From contig NC_088786.1 in assembly GCF_949628265.1 (NCBI RefSeq), forward strand, positions 41,251,681 through 41,315,680: a stretch of DNA of 64,000 bases, in the 5' to 3' direction. The DNA is from Cloeon dipterum. Its lineage: Eukaryota; Arthropoda; Insecta; Ephemeroptera; Baetidae. The stretch's first letter is position 1; each line of letters starts with the position of its first letter. The position numbers and the translations under genes were made by a program. Positions 1-12,829 of the stretch are shown here, piece by piece. Below the pieces are notes generated by a model. That model was given only the letters and a program-made list of their open reading frames with translations, did no database searches and was not told where the DNA came from.

Positions 1-1683
1 AACACAGTTAAAAGTCAAGCTTTTTCAACAAAAGGAATCGATTTAATTTATAATACGATATGAATATACTTTACTACGATAAAATGTAAACATTTTATTT
101 GATTAATTTCCCCGTCAGTTGTGTTGAAGCGGTTAACGCACCAGCATGTTGTTTTTACATGCTTGAGATGACTGATTGTTCCAATTATTGTCAATATATC
201 TCACTTAATCAAGCAAACGAGCCGGTCTGTCAACTTTGGACACCAACCGCCTTGTTTTAAATTCATTCCGCGTCGCTTTAGTTCGGAAATATGCGCCGAA
301 ATTGCACAAATTCATCGAATTTTGTTCTTTAAACAAATACCAAAGATTCGCAATTGTTCTTTTCAAAAGGTGAGGACTATTTTATTTTAATTCATAGCAA
401 AGAGATTATCCAGAACGTTTAATGCACCGTTGGAATGGATATCGACGGCGAGAGGAACGAAAATCCACGAAGATAAATGGTCAAATTTTTAGTTTAAACT
501 GTTTAGAAAAGTCCTTTTTTTAAAAATTACTGGAAATATTTGTAGCAAATTTAATTTTAACCCACTTTAAAAGATTAAAAACGACGAAAAATAAATGGAC
601 AATTTTTATTTTTTGGTTTTAATTTTTTTCACGAAGGTTTTTCTCGAAAAGCTAAAGGTCTTTTTCACCACTGAGTTTTACAATTCGATTTTAACCAATT
701 TCTTGCGCGAGAAATGAATTTTTTCCATGGGAAAATCTACAATTTGCGGTCGGAATGGTCAAAATTTCCTCTATTGCGCAGATTTTTTATTTTAAATTGC
801 CGTTTGCTGCCTCAATTTCTCCAAAAATTGCTCTTTGACAGTGTTTCAAGTCGAGGTCATGAGCTAGTAATTAAAATTTAAAGAATGAAGGTTTTCGGCA
901 CCCTGTTAAATAAATTTTCGGGCGAAGGATTGAAGAGAAAATCGGCAAAATATATTAAGGATAAAATTTTCTACGTAAGCGCAGAGAAAAACTTGAAAAT
1001 GGCTGTTTGTCCTTCAAAAATATTCGTCTTTTATGTCAAATGCTCTGGAATTTAAATTTTAAAAGTGGATTTAAGGTCCTAAAATCGGCAGTTATGAAAT
1101 TAACTTGGTAAAAACAATATTTTCAATTAAAAATAGTAATTAGGGACGAAACAATTGACTGTTTAGCTCGAAATAAATTGTTTGCTGCCACATTTAAACA
1201 AATTAGCTTTCCCAGGGTCAAGAATTCGAAATATAATTAAAAAATAATTGCACAACCAACGTGGCTACGAAAGTATTGCTCCTCAACCTAACAAAAAACA
1301 GGTTACCCGCGTCTTTGGCGGTGATATAATTTGGAATTTTAAGTGCTTCCTTTAGCGGACGCTCGTCGCCATTTTTAAATAAAATTTAAAAAATCTTTCT
1401 TATTTTTTTCTTTCAAATTTTTAAATAAATTAATCGCAATAGATATATTTAAAATTCAAAATGGCGAGTTTAAAGGCCAGTCAGGAGAAAATTTAATTTA
1501 AATTTTGCAGATGAATAGGCAAAAATTCCGCAAATCTATAAAATTTCATTGAAAATACAATAAAAAAATTTAAATCACCGTCCCGAACATTTAAAGAATT
1601 TTTTTAAAATATGAAATAGCAAAAAATTAATCCAAAATAAAAAATAAACAAAGAAATTAATTGGGTTTTCCCCCAGTGGGACA
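1..1683. other. AT-rich stretch with no gene seen
   Basis: Both strands are full of stops, with many TTTAAA and AATTTT runs. I see no exon-like reading frame, RNA gene or clear repeat. It may be an intron or intergenic DNA of a gene lying outside the left edge. Confidence 0.5.
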
Positions 1684-2300
1684 GTGTCCGGCGTCCGGCG
1701 GGCGAGGAGGCGCGTTTCGTGTGCCACTTTGCCCGATTGTCGGTGTGTTGTGTTAGTGCGAGAAAAGCGGCAAGAAAGCATAGGTCACGGCTGCCGCGAT
1801 GCAAAGAAAAGAAAGAAGAAAAAGACGACGAAGAAGGCGCGGCCGTGGGACTGCGGCTGCGGCGGCGGCGGCGGACACCGCGGAGGAGCCGTGTGTCCGT
1901 GCGCGTCCGCGCGTCCTCGAGCCACAGGTGGGTGCGGCGGGGTGCGAGGGGGCGTGGTGGGGGGTGCGGGTGGTGCGGCACTCACCTGCCGAGCGAGCCA
2001 GCGGGCCAACACACAGCCTCCGATGCTGCGAAGCTTGCTCAGTGGGCGCCAATCGGCCGAGTACTAGCATTGCGCGCCGCCAGCGCCAGCCAGCATCTCG
2101 CGGCCGGCCCGGAATAGCCAATCACGTCATCCAGCCGCGCGCTCATTGGCTGCCGATGATGTCATCGCCGAGCAGCCATTGGCCGCTCCGCGCCCGCCGC
2201 TGCTGCTGCCCATTTGCCTCGTCGTCCACCGGCCGAGCCGACGGCCCGAATTTTCGGCACGGATTTTCGGGGGCGTCACCCGAATTGGCGGGAAATGATA
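1684..2300. promoter_or_regulatory. GC-rich CCAAT-box promoter island with possible first exon
   Basis: This is the only CpG-rich block in the left 4.7 kb. Between 2045 and 2185 there are four CCAAT boxes in both orientations and two CRE/ATF-like sites (CACGTCAT near 2124, TGATGTCAT near 2156). Just left of them, the minus strand reads out of an exon-like stretch into a good donor (CAG then GTGAGT) at about 1985, and the plus strand has another donor (CACAG then GTGGGT) at about 1926. A first exon of a minus-strand gene extending past the left edge is the best guess; the short open frames here match nothing I know and may be untranslated. Confidence 0.4.
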
Positions 2301-4786
2301 ATTTAAGGCGTGAATAAAGCCTGATTTCGCCAAGAATTTTTTAAATCTCGGTTTTCGGCGGGAAAAATAGAGAATTCTTGCAATTTTCTTCGATCCGTGT
2401 TTCTGTTTCGATGTTAATTGGGTCTGCCAGGTCGCGCACCTGTTGCCGAAGGGTTGCGAAACAAGGTCGGCGGCCGCAGGTGCAGCGCTGGCTGTTATGC
2501 ACAATGGAAAATAATAAATTAAGCAGCGCGATTTGCCTTGCTCATTCGCATCTAACTAAACACACAAGACACGATTCTCCGGCGTCCGATGGCTGTAATA
2601 AAGCAGCGATCCGAGAGATCGAATCCCAGCATCTCACGTTGTTATTAAAAGATGCACTCCAATCTGAAGGGCACGTGAAAGTTATTAGTTTCACCAACTT
2701 TGCACCTCATCAAACGCGCGATAAAATTATTCTTTCAAAGTCGCCGAACACCGAAAAAAGTCTCTATTCCGGGAACTCGCGGCGAGTGAAGAGTGCAGCA
2801 AAGCAAATTTGCTTATTTTTGTTGACTGTGCGCGCAGATTAAATTGGATATGTACCGAGAGAGTCAAATAAATAAAAGATTATAATAACTGTAGTTTCAA
2901 CTCTGTATGTGCACACGCGCCGGCTTATCTCGCTCTACTCGTCGATTGTTTTGATATTTCTGCCGCGCCGTCCGTGTGTATAATACACACTGATTTCTCT
3001 ATTACTCTCCCAAAAAATGTAAATATTTTCTCTCGCAGAGCTGTTTTCTTATCTTATAAGAGAAGAAATTCGTTAGGGGGGGCGTAACCGGTGGGAATTT
3101 AAAAATGGCGGCACGGATCCAATCGGAAAATCCAATGAAGGGGCGTTGCTTGGGGAAAAAACGCGGGAAATCGAAAATTCTTGTAGAATTATGTTTTTAA
3201 TTTCAGTTTCTCCCCGAAAATCCGGTGAAAATTCGAACCCGGACTCAGGGGCGTGACATTCTATGAATTATTCCTCCGTCAAATAAAGCAACAATCGTTT
3301 TGGAGAGTGAGAAAGAAATTATTGCGTCTGTTGAGCCGAAACGAGAGCCAAAAGCGGCGCGTGCACGCAGGCAGAGTGCCGGCCGGGACACCCTGGCCGC
3401 GCGGTGGACATAAAAATTCTGAGCACACACATGCGTCGCGGAGCCATGCGGGCCTTGACATTGCTGCCGCGCGGCGCACTCGCTCGTTTCGGCCTCTAAT
3501 TCAACCAGCAGCAGCAGTTAATTCAATTAAAAATTTGCTCGATCAAAATAATAAAAGGCACGAGAGCAGAGCGCAGAGACGAGCCTGCACCAATTTCGTC
3601 TCCCTGCGACACATGAGAGATAAAATAACAATAAATAACGAACACACACACATGAGAGAATTTAATAGGGAGCGGCTCTATTCATATATTTTCCTCGTTG
3701 CGTCCCATGCATGCAATAAATAAAATATGTATATAAACTGCTTTTGTGCCGCGTAAATCTAATTATTATGCGGAGTGAAAGCGTCCAATTCGAAATTTTC
3801 AGTTAAAAAGCACAGAAAATAATTATTAAACTGAAAAAAACTTAAATTAATCCAATTTTTTCAGTCTGCGAATTTATTTTTGGCTCTTTGGTGGCATTTA
3901 ACTCGCTTTGTATGATCTGTAAGCTGATTATGCGTGTTGTTTTATTATTTTTCTGTGTATTTAATGTGAGAGAGCAGGATCTGGTGCTCGCGTTTTGTGT
4001 TTTAAGAGGGTGGTGCCAAGCAGTCGAGCCAGCCGACCGTAAAATTAAACTCTCCTCTCGCGCGAGCAGCCGAAAAACGAGAACGCCGAGCCGCGCGCGC
4101 GGAAGTGCTTCCTAACAAACAAGAATATAATATATTTTATTATTTTCAAAATACGCACGCACTTTTCGTGACATATGGATTGACTCTTTGCTCGCATTTC
4201 AAACTAAATTCATCTTATTGCACCCTGATACGCCATAGTTGACAATCCAGGTGGATCCTACGAATAATCTCGGTGGAATCCTGGTGGATTCAAAGTTATT
4301 TCTCACTGTTACCCAAAATCTCCTGGAGGTTTCCGAAGGGTCTAAAAACGCAAATGACACTTTCCTTTTGGAAAATTTTCCTCTGATTTCGAACTCTACG
4401 GGATGGTGAAGTAAGAAAAATCAATATTACGATATATTTGAACAAGCAAATGCAATACATTAAATTAAAATTCTGTTGGATCCACTTTTTTTAAAGATAA
4501 TTCCTCATATTGCTCATCCTCATCTCTGTGGCTGGCTGTGGATGCACAAGGAAATATTGTGAATTTAATAAATAAAAAAGTCTTTGTGATGAGGAAAAAT
4601 TTGTTTTAATTCTAATTTCCTTCGCACGTGCACAGCAACATCACCAACCCAAAGGATTAAACAAAAACCACGAAATAAAACACCGCAAAAGACGCGTTAA
4701 TGCATAGACTTTTCGGGAAGTGAGTGGTTTTTGTTATCAACAATATATGTGTATATACACTCAATAGGATAGAGCAGTTAGAAAGG
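2301..4786. other. intergenic stretch, nothing identified
   Basis: Mixed composition, falling back to AT-rich DNA. A few frames of about 150 codons are open but have no domain, signal peptide or splice logic that I can defend. Short CA and CT runs occur near 3430-3660. This is probably the 5' flank of the receptor array. Confidence 0.4.
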
Positions 4787-7700
4787 ATGGAGGCTTCGTT
4801 GGTGCTCGTGTTGCTCTTTGCCTCGGCGTTGGGCGACCAATTCTGCGAGAAGCACCTGAGGGCGAAGGTCTTAAACGGCACCAGGTTGCAAAACGGCAAA
4901 TTGGAAGTGGAGCTGGACGCCGGCAACAGGAGTGTCTCCTATGAAGAGGGCACCTTTTGGCAGGAAAATGGCTTCTGGTGGGTCTGTCCCTGCGCCCAGG
5001 GTAACTGCATTCGGCTCTGCAAAGAAAGTGAGAATAATTTTAAAATAGAGCCGTTAGTTTTAGAAGGTTGCCAATTTTTCTGAGCTTGAATCCCGCGAAT
5101 TTAAATAGTCTAAGGCCGTCTAAATTGTCTTGAAACCAAAGAAAATAGCATTTCATTTATTTTTCCCTTTCGTCGTTGGAATTTTAATGATGAGTGAAAT
5201 AAATTTCCTATTTTTTTTAGTTTAAATGGAATTTTTACGTTCGCGAAAATAAATATTATTAAAATTTCTTTACTATTTTCCAGCTAAGAACGTGTTATCT
5301 TGAATCTTTTAAGCATGTCTCATTTGTAAGAAGTTTAAACAAGCCCAGTTAAAATTAAAAGGTACAAGTCTAATTTAAAATGTAATGCAAATAAATCTTC
5401 AAAACAGTTTTTTTAATTATTTTTGTTCTCCTTAAAATTTCAAAATTATGACAGAATAAACCAGTGTCAATTTTGGTCTTGACAACTTGATTAATTAAAA
5501 AAAGAAAATTCCTCTAAAACCGCATTTTTGCATTTTAGGTTTGATCGCGAAATTAAATATAACAAAATCTGCATTGCCCGAATCGATTGAAGTTTGGAAC
5601 AGCGACCGTGGTGAGAATCAGACGGTCCCAATCAGCGAGCACTTTAACATCTTGCACGAGGCGGATTCTGGGTGTGCCGAGGAGCACGGCTCCTTACTCG
5701 ACGGGCAATTTCGGATTTTGTCCGATGGCTCGCTCTTTTTCCCGTACAGCGAAAATTCCACCGAGGGCCTTGAATTGAACACCGCGGAATCTTGTCTCAT
5801 TCCTCAGGTATATTTTCTTTACAAAATTAATAATATTTATAAGAGATTAATTCCGTGTGTGACGCAGAAAAACAACGAATTCCGCGTCTACGTGTGCGAG
5901 CAGCCCGCCGACGAGGATTTGAAGTTCCAAATCTACAAAATTTTGGTAGCCATCAGCGTGGTTTCCCTGACTCTGACCCTGGTGGCGCTTTGCGTTTCTC
6001 CAGAACGACACTCGGTGCACATGCGCTCGGTGGTTTTCCAGTCGGGCAGCCTGCTCGTCGCTTTCGGAGGCACGCTTTTCAATTACGCAACTGGCCACAA
6101 CAGCCATTTCTACGTTTGCAGAATTACTGGTGCGAATTTATGATTTTATTTGGATTATTGTTTTTATAATTCTTTTGCACGCAGCCTACGTCATCCAGTT
6201 TTCCTCTCTGGCGTCCTTTTTCTGGCTCAACGTCATGTGCATCGACATTTACAACACTTTCACCGGGTGAGAAAAGCGAATATTGAATTTAAATAACAAC
6301 TTAAACCACATTCCAATCGATTTCTGAGGGTTGAAATAGGTGGAATAAATATATTTTTCGCGCAAATCAAAACGCACGTTGCTTTGGCGCGCTAAACGTT
6401 TGAATCTTTTGGTCGCTACTGCGTACTATGCGTCACCCCTCTGACGTCACAGCCATGCTTCCTGCTTTGGCATTGACAGCTGATTGTGAGAGAGCTGTGA
6501 CGTCAGAGGGGTGACGCTTTCGCAGTAGAACTGAAAGATTCAAACGTTTTGCGCGCCAAAGCAACGTGCGTTTCAATTTGTTCCTCTCCTTTTCGAGTAG
6601 AAAAATCATTTAGTTCTCCTATTTCGACCTTCGACTCTCAGGAATCGGTTATAACATACAAAATTGTGGTTATTTCCAGAAAGAAACTGATCTTTTTGTG
6701 AATTGTCAACTCTTTTGGCCAATACAAATTGATGAAATTGCATTTTTCTGCCAATATATAGTTCTAACGAACGGACCAGCGGGCGAGCCTTCGTAAAACT
6801 GTCCGTGTACGCGTGGTGCACGCCGCTCCTGATATCCATCATTACTGTCGCAGTTGATTGCCTCTCTAAAGACAAGTGGTTCAGTCCTGGAATCGGAATC
6901 CCTGATGGAGACAATAAAGAATCCTGTTGGTTCAAAGGTACTTTACTTATAATACACCCAACAAAATCATTAAAGACCGTCTTTAACGATGTTTCTGAGC
7001 CCACCAATCGATTCCTGAGGGTTGAATTAGGTAAAGTGGATATTTTTTCCGTTAAAAAAGTGCAGCGCGAACGTAAGAATTTTTTCCCGCCAAAACTTAA
7101 TGAACGTATTTGCGAGAAGTGCGCATGCGTCCGAGCTGGTTTGACCACTTGCAGAGAGACCGCAGCTGTACGAACGACCTCTTGTCAGATCCAGACAGCT
7201 CTGATGCATGCGCAGCTCTCGCAAATACGTTCATTAAGTTTTGGCGGGAAAAGATTCTTACGTTCGTGCTGCACTTTTTTAACGGAAAAAATACCTACTT
7301 TACCTAATTCGACCCTCAGGAATCGATTGGTGGGCTCAGAAACATCGTCAGAGACGGTCTGTGTGCATTATTTTTAAAATTCGGAAATAATTGAATTTAA
7401 ATTCAGACGTTTGGAGCCAGCTGCTGTACTTCAACGGGCCGGTGTTGCTGCTCTTGCTGGTCAACTGCTTCCTCTTCTTCCTGACGGTGTGGAAATTGAC
7501 GCGGGCCAAGCAGCAAGTGGACAGGGTGCTGCGCAAGAATCAGGACTCCCAGGTGGCCGCAAGCAAAAAGGACAGGGCCCAACTGTGGCTCTTCGTCAGG
7601 CTGTTCCTGCTGATGGGCTGCACCTGGTTCCTCGAGATTATTTCGTGGGCCGTCAACGGTCAGCCGACCTACGTCTGGTACCTGCTCGACGCCATTAATG

Positions 7701-7867
7701 GCCTGCGCGGCGTCTTTATTTTCTGGTTCTGCGTGCTTTGCAATGAGAAGAGAAGAACGCCCATCAGGCAAAGAATCAATACTCTGTCCACCAGGATGAA
7801 AATTCGCACCCAATTTTCATCGCTAAATATTTCTGCCGATCGCAAGTTTTACATGCCAAACCAATGA
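4787..7867 (+). CDS. Methuselah-like class B GPCR, copy 1 (496 aa)
   Basis: Six exons: 4787-5027, 5539-5807, 5868-6129, 6185-6266, 6762-6937, 7407-7867. All introns are GT-AG and phases join into one 496-codon frame. Residues 1-16 form a signal peptide. The ectodomain (about 17-200) has the Methuselah pattern: paired tryptophans followed by CPC and two further cysteines (residues 64-78), then a FRILSDGSLFFP strand in exon 2. Exon 3 holds TM1-TM2, exon 4 TM3 (SFFWLNVMCIDIY), exon 5 TM4, exon 6 TM5-TM7. The family is a plasma-membrane, secretin-class receptor group linked in Drosophila to stress resistance and lifespan; the ligand here is unknown. An upstream in-frame ATG exists at 4724, but the signal peptide argues for 4787. 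Introns 4 and 5 carry fold-back elements. Confidence 0.88.
6311..6652. mobile_element. fold-back MITE-like element in receptor copy 1 intron 4
   Basis: The ends are inverted repeats of the same terminal sequence found in the other intronic elements (CCAATCGATTTCTGAGG on the left, CCTCAGGAATCGG-like on the right). The interior is a different palindrome: GCGTCACCCCTCTGACGTCA near 6431 is mirrored near 6494-6514, and GCGCGC plus CAAAGCAACGTGCGTTT is mirrored around 6370-6400. No coding capacity. Confidence 0.7.
6972..7362. mobile_element. fold-back MITE, intact arms, in receptor copy 1 intron 5
   Basis: Nearly the whole 390 bp is one inverted repeat with arms of about 170 bp. Each arm starts AGACCGTCT, continues through TGAGCCCACCAATCGATTCC and contains an E2F-like TTTCCCGCC. 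The left end follows a TA. There is no open frame for a transposase, so it is non-autonomous. It belongs to the same family as 13420-13799 and 14240-14625. Confidence 0.85.
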
Positions 7868-9319
7868 TTTCCGGCGAAAATGACAGGAAAAATTATTCAA
7901 AAACCTTTTCCAATGCAAAAAAATTGTTTTGTTTTCCTGAAAAATGAGTTTCTTCAACTGAAAAGACTTGATCATGATCAAAGTTTGTTACAGCCTCTTG
8001 GATAAAATTTAATCTAATTAAATTCTTACAGTTTGCAGGTAAATTATCTGTACAAATTTGAATAAAAATCGTTTTCCAAACGTATGCATATTTTTTTCTA
8101 AAATATCCTACACATAAAATTAAATTTCGGAATTTGGAAAAAAATCGTGAAAACTTATTTCCTTCGAACACCTAGTTTAAAACTGATTTTTTGCACCCTG
8201 GTATAGCTTCCACAGGAACGAATTAGACATTTTCTGAAAGCTCTTGACGTTTCCGTTCCAACGATGCGAAAATTTTGCAAATCGAACCAATACAGAGCCC
8301 GTTAGGCGTCATTTAAAGTGGCTACAAAATGGAAATTTAATTAAATCGATCGCTTGAGGGCACCCTGACGCCAGGGTTCGAAGTCTTAACCCTTCTGATA
8401 GTCTTTTCTAACCTCAAGGGGGAAACCAAGCATGATCCGAGGGTAAAAATTAACCTGTACTGCAATTTTTAATTTTTTTCCTTTTTTCACCTGAGAAAAA
8501 TATCAATTTTTCAACCTTTGACCCTTTATTTCCCAAAAACCATAAGTTTCAGCGTCCTGAAATTTTCCAGACATGTTGAATAAACTCAGGGCAACATTTT
8601 ATTCCATTCATAAGACAAATTTAAGTGGCCGTTTGTTTAATTTTCAAAATTTATTGATTAATTCATAATTATAACTCTCCGAGAGGCTGATTTTCCGGGA
8701 AAATGTCCTGTAACAAACTAGGTTATTTCGACATAATATGCCTCTGGGAAATCCCGCCATAACTCATAAAATATAATTAAAGTCAGTGAGAAAGATCTAA
8801 AAAAATGCCGCCTTACGAAAGCGATCCGATCAATGTTGTGGGAGCGGCGCTTAAAGAGGAGATCGGATGCTAATGAGAAAAGAGAACAAGGCATTGTGTT
8901 CGACGAGAGAGCCGTCACTGCTCTTCTCGCTCAACTCCTATATTTCCAGCTCTAAATTTAATTGTATTTAATCCAACAGAAGTACATAAATTTACAATTA
9001 AGTTAAAAACTCGAGAAAACTAGTTAACTTTTTTAGGATTAATTATTATTTTTAATTTAATAAAATTTCAATTTATTTCTGTAACATAAAAAAATCGAGA
9101 TTGAATGCGTACATGCAGATTTTGCAAAATGCAGTTCTGAGAATAGCGTGAACTGTGCTTCAAAATAGAATCTGTCAGAGAGCGCGTTGAGTCATTTTTC
9201 TTTCCCCTCTTTTTCTCACAATCACCGCCTTTGTGCTTTCTGCATTTTTGTTCTCTCGCGGTTCGCCACAAGGGGTTAGAACTTTTTAAAACACGCCAGT
9301 CAATGATTTCTAGCTAGAA
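7868..9319. other. intergenic, no gene seen
   Basis: AT-rich DNA between receptor copies 1 and 2. I see no exon relic, RNA gene or strong repeat. The 3' UTR of copy 1 and the promoter of copy 2 must lie here, but no clear TATA box or polyadenylation cluster stands out. Confidence 0.4.
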
Positions 9320-12277
9320 ATGGGGGCTGTGTGGCCTTTAGTGCTGCTTATTTTTGCTCCGGCTTTTGGGAAAACCGAGCGCTGCGAAATTCCCTTGAGG
9401 ACCAGGGTGGTGAACGGCAGCCTCCAGGTCCAGGACGAGATCGGCAGGCGGATTGTGGAAAATGGCACATTCTGGCGAGAGGAAGGCTTCTGGTGGACAT
9501 GCCCTTGCCTCAAAGCAAACTGCGTCAGGATCTGCGACCAAAGTGAGAAAATAAAAAATCAAAAATTTTGATTTCAGATTTTTCGCAATTAAGATGAGAC
9601 GAATCCATAGAAGGGTCGTTTTTTATTTTAATTTTTAATGAAAATCTGAAAATTAAGTTTAGAATTTTCTCAGCGTCCTGGCAGACCGTTTAGGACCTTG
9701 AAAAAACACATAATTGTAAAATTTATGACATTTTTTGGGATTTTTATACGAAAACGCGATCAGTTAAATTTTAAAATAGATTATTTCTGATAAATTTTCT
9801 GTGTCTTTAATATTCTTACGAAGGACAAAAGGTGCTACATTTAAATTGGGAGCAGTATTATTTTATTTTTAATTTTAATCGTCTTAAAAACAAATCATAA
9901 ATAACATGCGGTGTTTATTTTGAAACAAATATAATTTTTCATCGCCTGAATGTCCTCTTAAGGTATGCTGGAAGGGTTGAAACAGTTCCGGAACCTATCA
10001 GCAATTTCGATCGATGTGTGGAGAGGCGAGCAAACGAGTGCGGTGATTTTGAGCGAGCATTTCCACATCATCTCCGAGGCCGCGTGCGAAAACTGTGCAA
10101 TCTTTCTTGAAAAGGACGATTTCCGGATACTGGCCAACGGCTCGCTATTTCTCCCGAACAATCTGTCCGTCTTCAGAGACCAAATCGTCAGCGTCAGCAA
10201 CTCGTGTCTTATTCCGCTGCAGGTTAAAATCTTTACTAAAAAATTCCATTAAAATTTTCTCCTTTAAATCAGGAAAATAAAATCGGCGCCTTGGTCTGCT
10301 TGCCACCAATTGTCCAATGCGTCGAGGAGAATGGGAAATTCAAATTCTACCCGATTTTCTTCATTTTGAGCATCTTTTTCCTGCTGCTAACCCTTGCGGC
10401 GCTCTTCCTAACCTCCGACCTGAGCACGCTGCACCTGCATTCCGTGGTCTGCCAGTCGGGCAGCCTGCTCATGGCATACGTCGGCCTCACGCTCAACTAC
10501 CTCGTCCACGACCACGGCCAACTTAAACTATGCCAAATCACTGGTAATTTGTATTTCAGTATTTTAAATTTGGATATGGCACTCTTTAAGGACGGTTATA
10601 ATTCGCAATTAATTTTAAAAAAATAAGATTTTGGTTCTCTTCAATATGCAGAATATTTTAAAATCTTTGGTCTAATTTTAGTGGCCTTTCACTTACGAAA
10701 ATTTTCCGCGTGGCAAAGTTGTTGGGCATTTAATTTGGATCAATTCAGACACTGTGAAAACTGTGAATAATAGTCCAACTTTAAGCCTCTGTAAATTAAG
10801 ATATTTTTAGGGTTGCACATTTAATTTAAATTGTATTTAATAATTAAAATAAGGTGGTTTGCCTACATTTGCAGGGTACATGACCTACTTCTTCTCAATG
10901 GCCTCTTTTTTCTGGCTCAATGTCATGTGCGTCGACATCTACATCACTTTTAGCGGGTGAGACGAATAATTTAAATTATATCAACTTGCGCTTACAATTT
11001 TTCGGATAGATTTCTCAGACGAACGAGTGAACGGACTTGCCAAAAACTGTGTTTGTTCGCGTGGAGCGTGCCGCTTTTTTTGACCACAACAACCGCCATC
11101 CTCGATTGCGTCGCCGAAGACCAATGGTTCAGCCCGGGCATTGGACAATACTCCTGTTGGTTCGCGAGTAAGTAGAAATAATAAAACAAAAATGGCGTCT
11201 GTCAAATTAAATTCTGAGATTTTAATTATTTCTAAACAATTCTTAAAATTTTCATATAAAATGACAGCAGAATTGAACAATTGGCGCCATTTTGAGGTAT
11301 CAAACAGGATCAATGACACCGGGGGAGCGATCTTTTGGTTCCCACAAGTCAGAAGGCAATGTGGCGTCAAAATTTACAGTCGTTAGCATATTCGCCTATT
11401 TAGAAGCTGCGCAGTAGACTTGTGCGCATCTTAAGCATGCGCAGTATGTTCATATCGCTTCTTAATCTCACTGGGGGACTGAAAATTATTACTGCGCATG
11501 CGTGAACAAAATTAAAACCTTCTGCGCAGTCGCAATTCCCACCGGGAAATCGGGTTGCGATCTGTGTTTGGTTCCTGCCGGTCAGAATTAATTATGGCGT
11601 GGAAATAATGTAGGCCAATCAGGAGACAGTCCAGCGGCCAATCAGAAGCGTCGAAAAAGGGGCGTGCTGACCTAATAGTTTCATTCCAGCGTATTTTGTT
11701 ACATTTCCGTTAGCCTGATGCGCTATCTAACAGTCGATTCCCCAATTGCCGGGCTAATCAGCTGGTTTATAAATTTCCCGCCATACTCTACCAGACGCCA
11801 TATCTGCGCCCCGGTGATCAATGAGCCAAAACAATTACTAAAAATGGCGTCAATAAAATAGTTTAATTTTTTCTAGACAAGAAGAGCGAATTTTTATTGT
11901 TTCACGGGCCTGTGTTGTTTCTGCTGCTGATCAACTGCCACCTGTTCTGCGTGACTGCCCTGAAACTGCGCCGCGAAAGGAGGGACGCGGTCCGCGCGCT
12001 GCACGACGAGGACACGCGGGTCTTCGGACGCTTCGGACAGCGGCTCAGGCTGTACGCCAAACTGTTCCTGCTGATGGGCTGCACCTGGTTCCTGGAGATC
12101 ATTTCGTGGGCCGTGGGCGGGCCGCCCGAAGTCTGGTACCTGCCCGACGCCATTAACGGCCTGCGCGGCGTCTTCATTTTCTGGTTCTGCGTCTGGTCAA
12201 ACGCAAATACTCGCGTTTTGCTGAGGGACCGGTTTGACTCCATCTTGGATAAAGTTAAAAATCGGTTCCTGATGTAA
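9320..12277 (+). CDS. Methuselah-like class B GPCR, copy 2 (464 aa)
   Basis: Six exons: 9320-9542, 9963-10222, 10273-10543, 10875-10956, 11010-11167, 11877-12277. The frame is continuous over 464 codons and intron phases equal those of copy 1. It starts with a signal peptide (MGAVWPLVLLIFAPAFGK), then the two-tryptophan CPC motif with VRIC. Exon 2 has the FRILANGSLFLP strand; exons 3-6 give seven membrane segments including SFFWLNVMCVDIY and LLMGCTWFLEIISW. Exon 5 was placed at the AG before ATTTCTC because it keeps the GFLRRTSER alignment with the paralogues. It is the shortest and one of the more diverged copies: its ectodomain lacks the HLR motif (here IPLRTRV). Same presumed role, a surface receptor of unknown ligand. 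Confidence 0.86.
11280..11852. mobile_element. diverged terminal-inverted-repeat element in copy 2 intron 5
   Basis: The left end (GGCGCCATTTTGAGG, then ATCAATGACACCGGGG near 11312) is matched imperfectly in inverted form by the right end (CCCCGGTGATCAATGAG, then AAAATGGCGTC near 11840). The interior has several TGCGCA boxes and no coding frame. The arms are clearly eroded, so I read it as an old non-autonomous DNA element; this rests on arm similarity only. Confidence 0.5.
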
Positions 12278-12829
12278 AAATTCGAAAAATAATATTTGCA
12301 TTCGCCTTGTGCGGGAAGGGAAACTGTGCCGCACAGCAGTTTTTCTTTGCGGGTTGCATATCATTCCAGTTAACTCTTTCAGCAGAACTAAATTCAAGCT
12401 GTTTTTATGTAAAATAAAATCGTAATATCATTAAAAATGACAAAATTTTTATTTTATGAAGACGAACACTATGTGATCAGCATAAAAAATTAAAAAAATG
12501 TACAAGAAATCATGTGGATTAATTTTTTTAAATTTTTATCTAATACAAATCAGTGATGAAATTTAACAGAGCATAAAATTCAACATTTCGGTCCATGAAA
12601 AATTTCTTAATCATCCGTATCGACAGAAATTTCGCTGTTATTGTGTGTTATGCGCAGGAATGGCGTCGGCTGGCGCGCAGCACTTTAAAAAAATGTATAG
12701 CAATGAAGTTGTCAAGCTTGCTTCTTATTATCTCCATTAGATTTTGAGCAAAAAATACCGCGAATTTGAAGGAAGTTGCGGCTAGGAAATTGCGGAAGGC
12801 ATTAAAACAAACAACGCGCAGTTTAAAAA
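12278..12829. other. intergenic, polyadenylation signal of copy 2
   Basis: Contains AATAAA at about 12413, a plausible 3' end for receptor copy 2, and the short promoter region of copy 3. No other feature seen. Confidence 0.4.

Noticed and set aside
1799-2317. Arginine-rich 172-codon frame (MQRKERRKRRRRRRG)
   Set aside because: Composition follows from GC-rich promoter DNA; other frames are open as well and a donor interrupts it. No family match.
3225-3245. GGTTCGAATTTT-like tRNA T-arm on the minus strand
   Set aside because: No acceptor stem, D-arm or A box in the expected positions.
6805-7377. 190-codon frame through receptor copy 1 exon 5 and its intron
   Set aside because: The second half runs through a MITE; splice sites and paralogues show that exon 5 ends at 6937.
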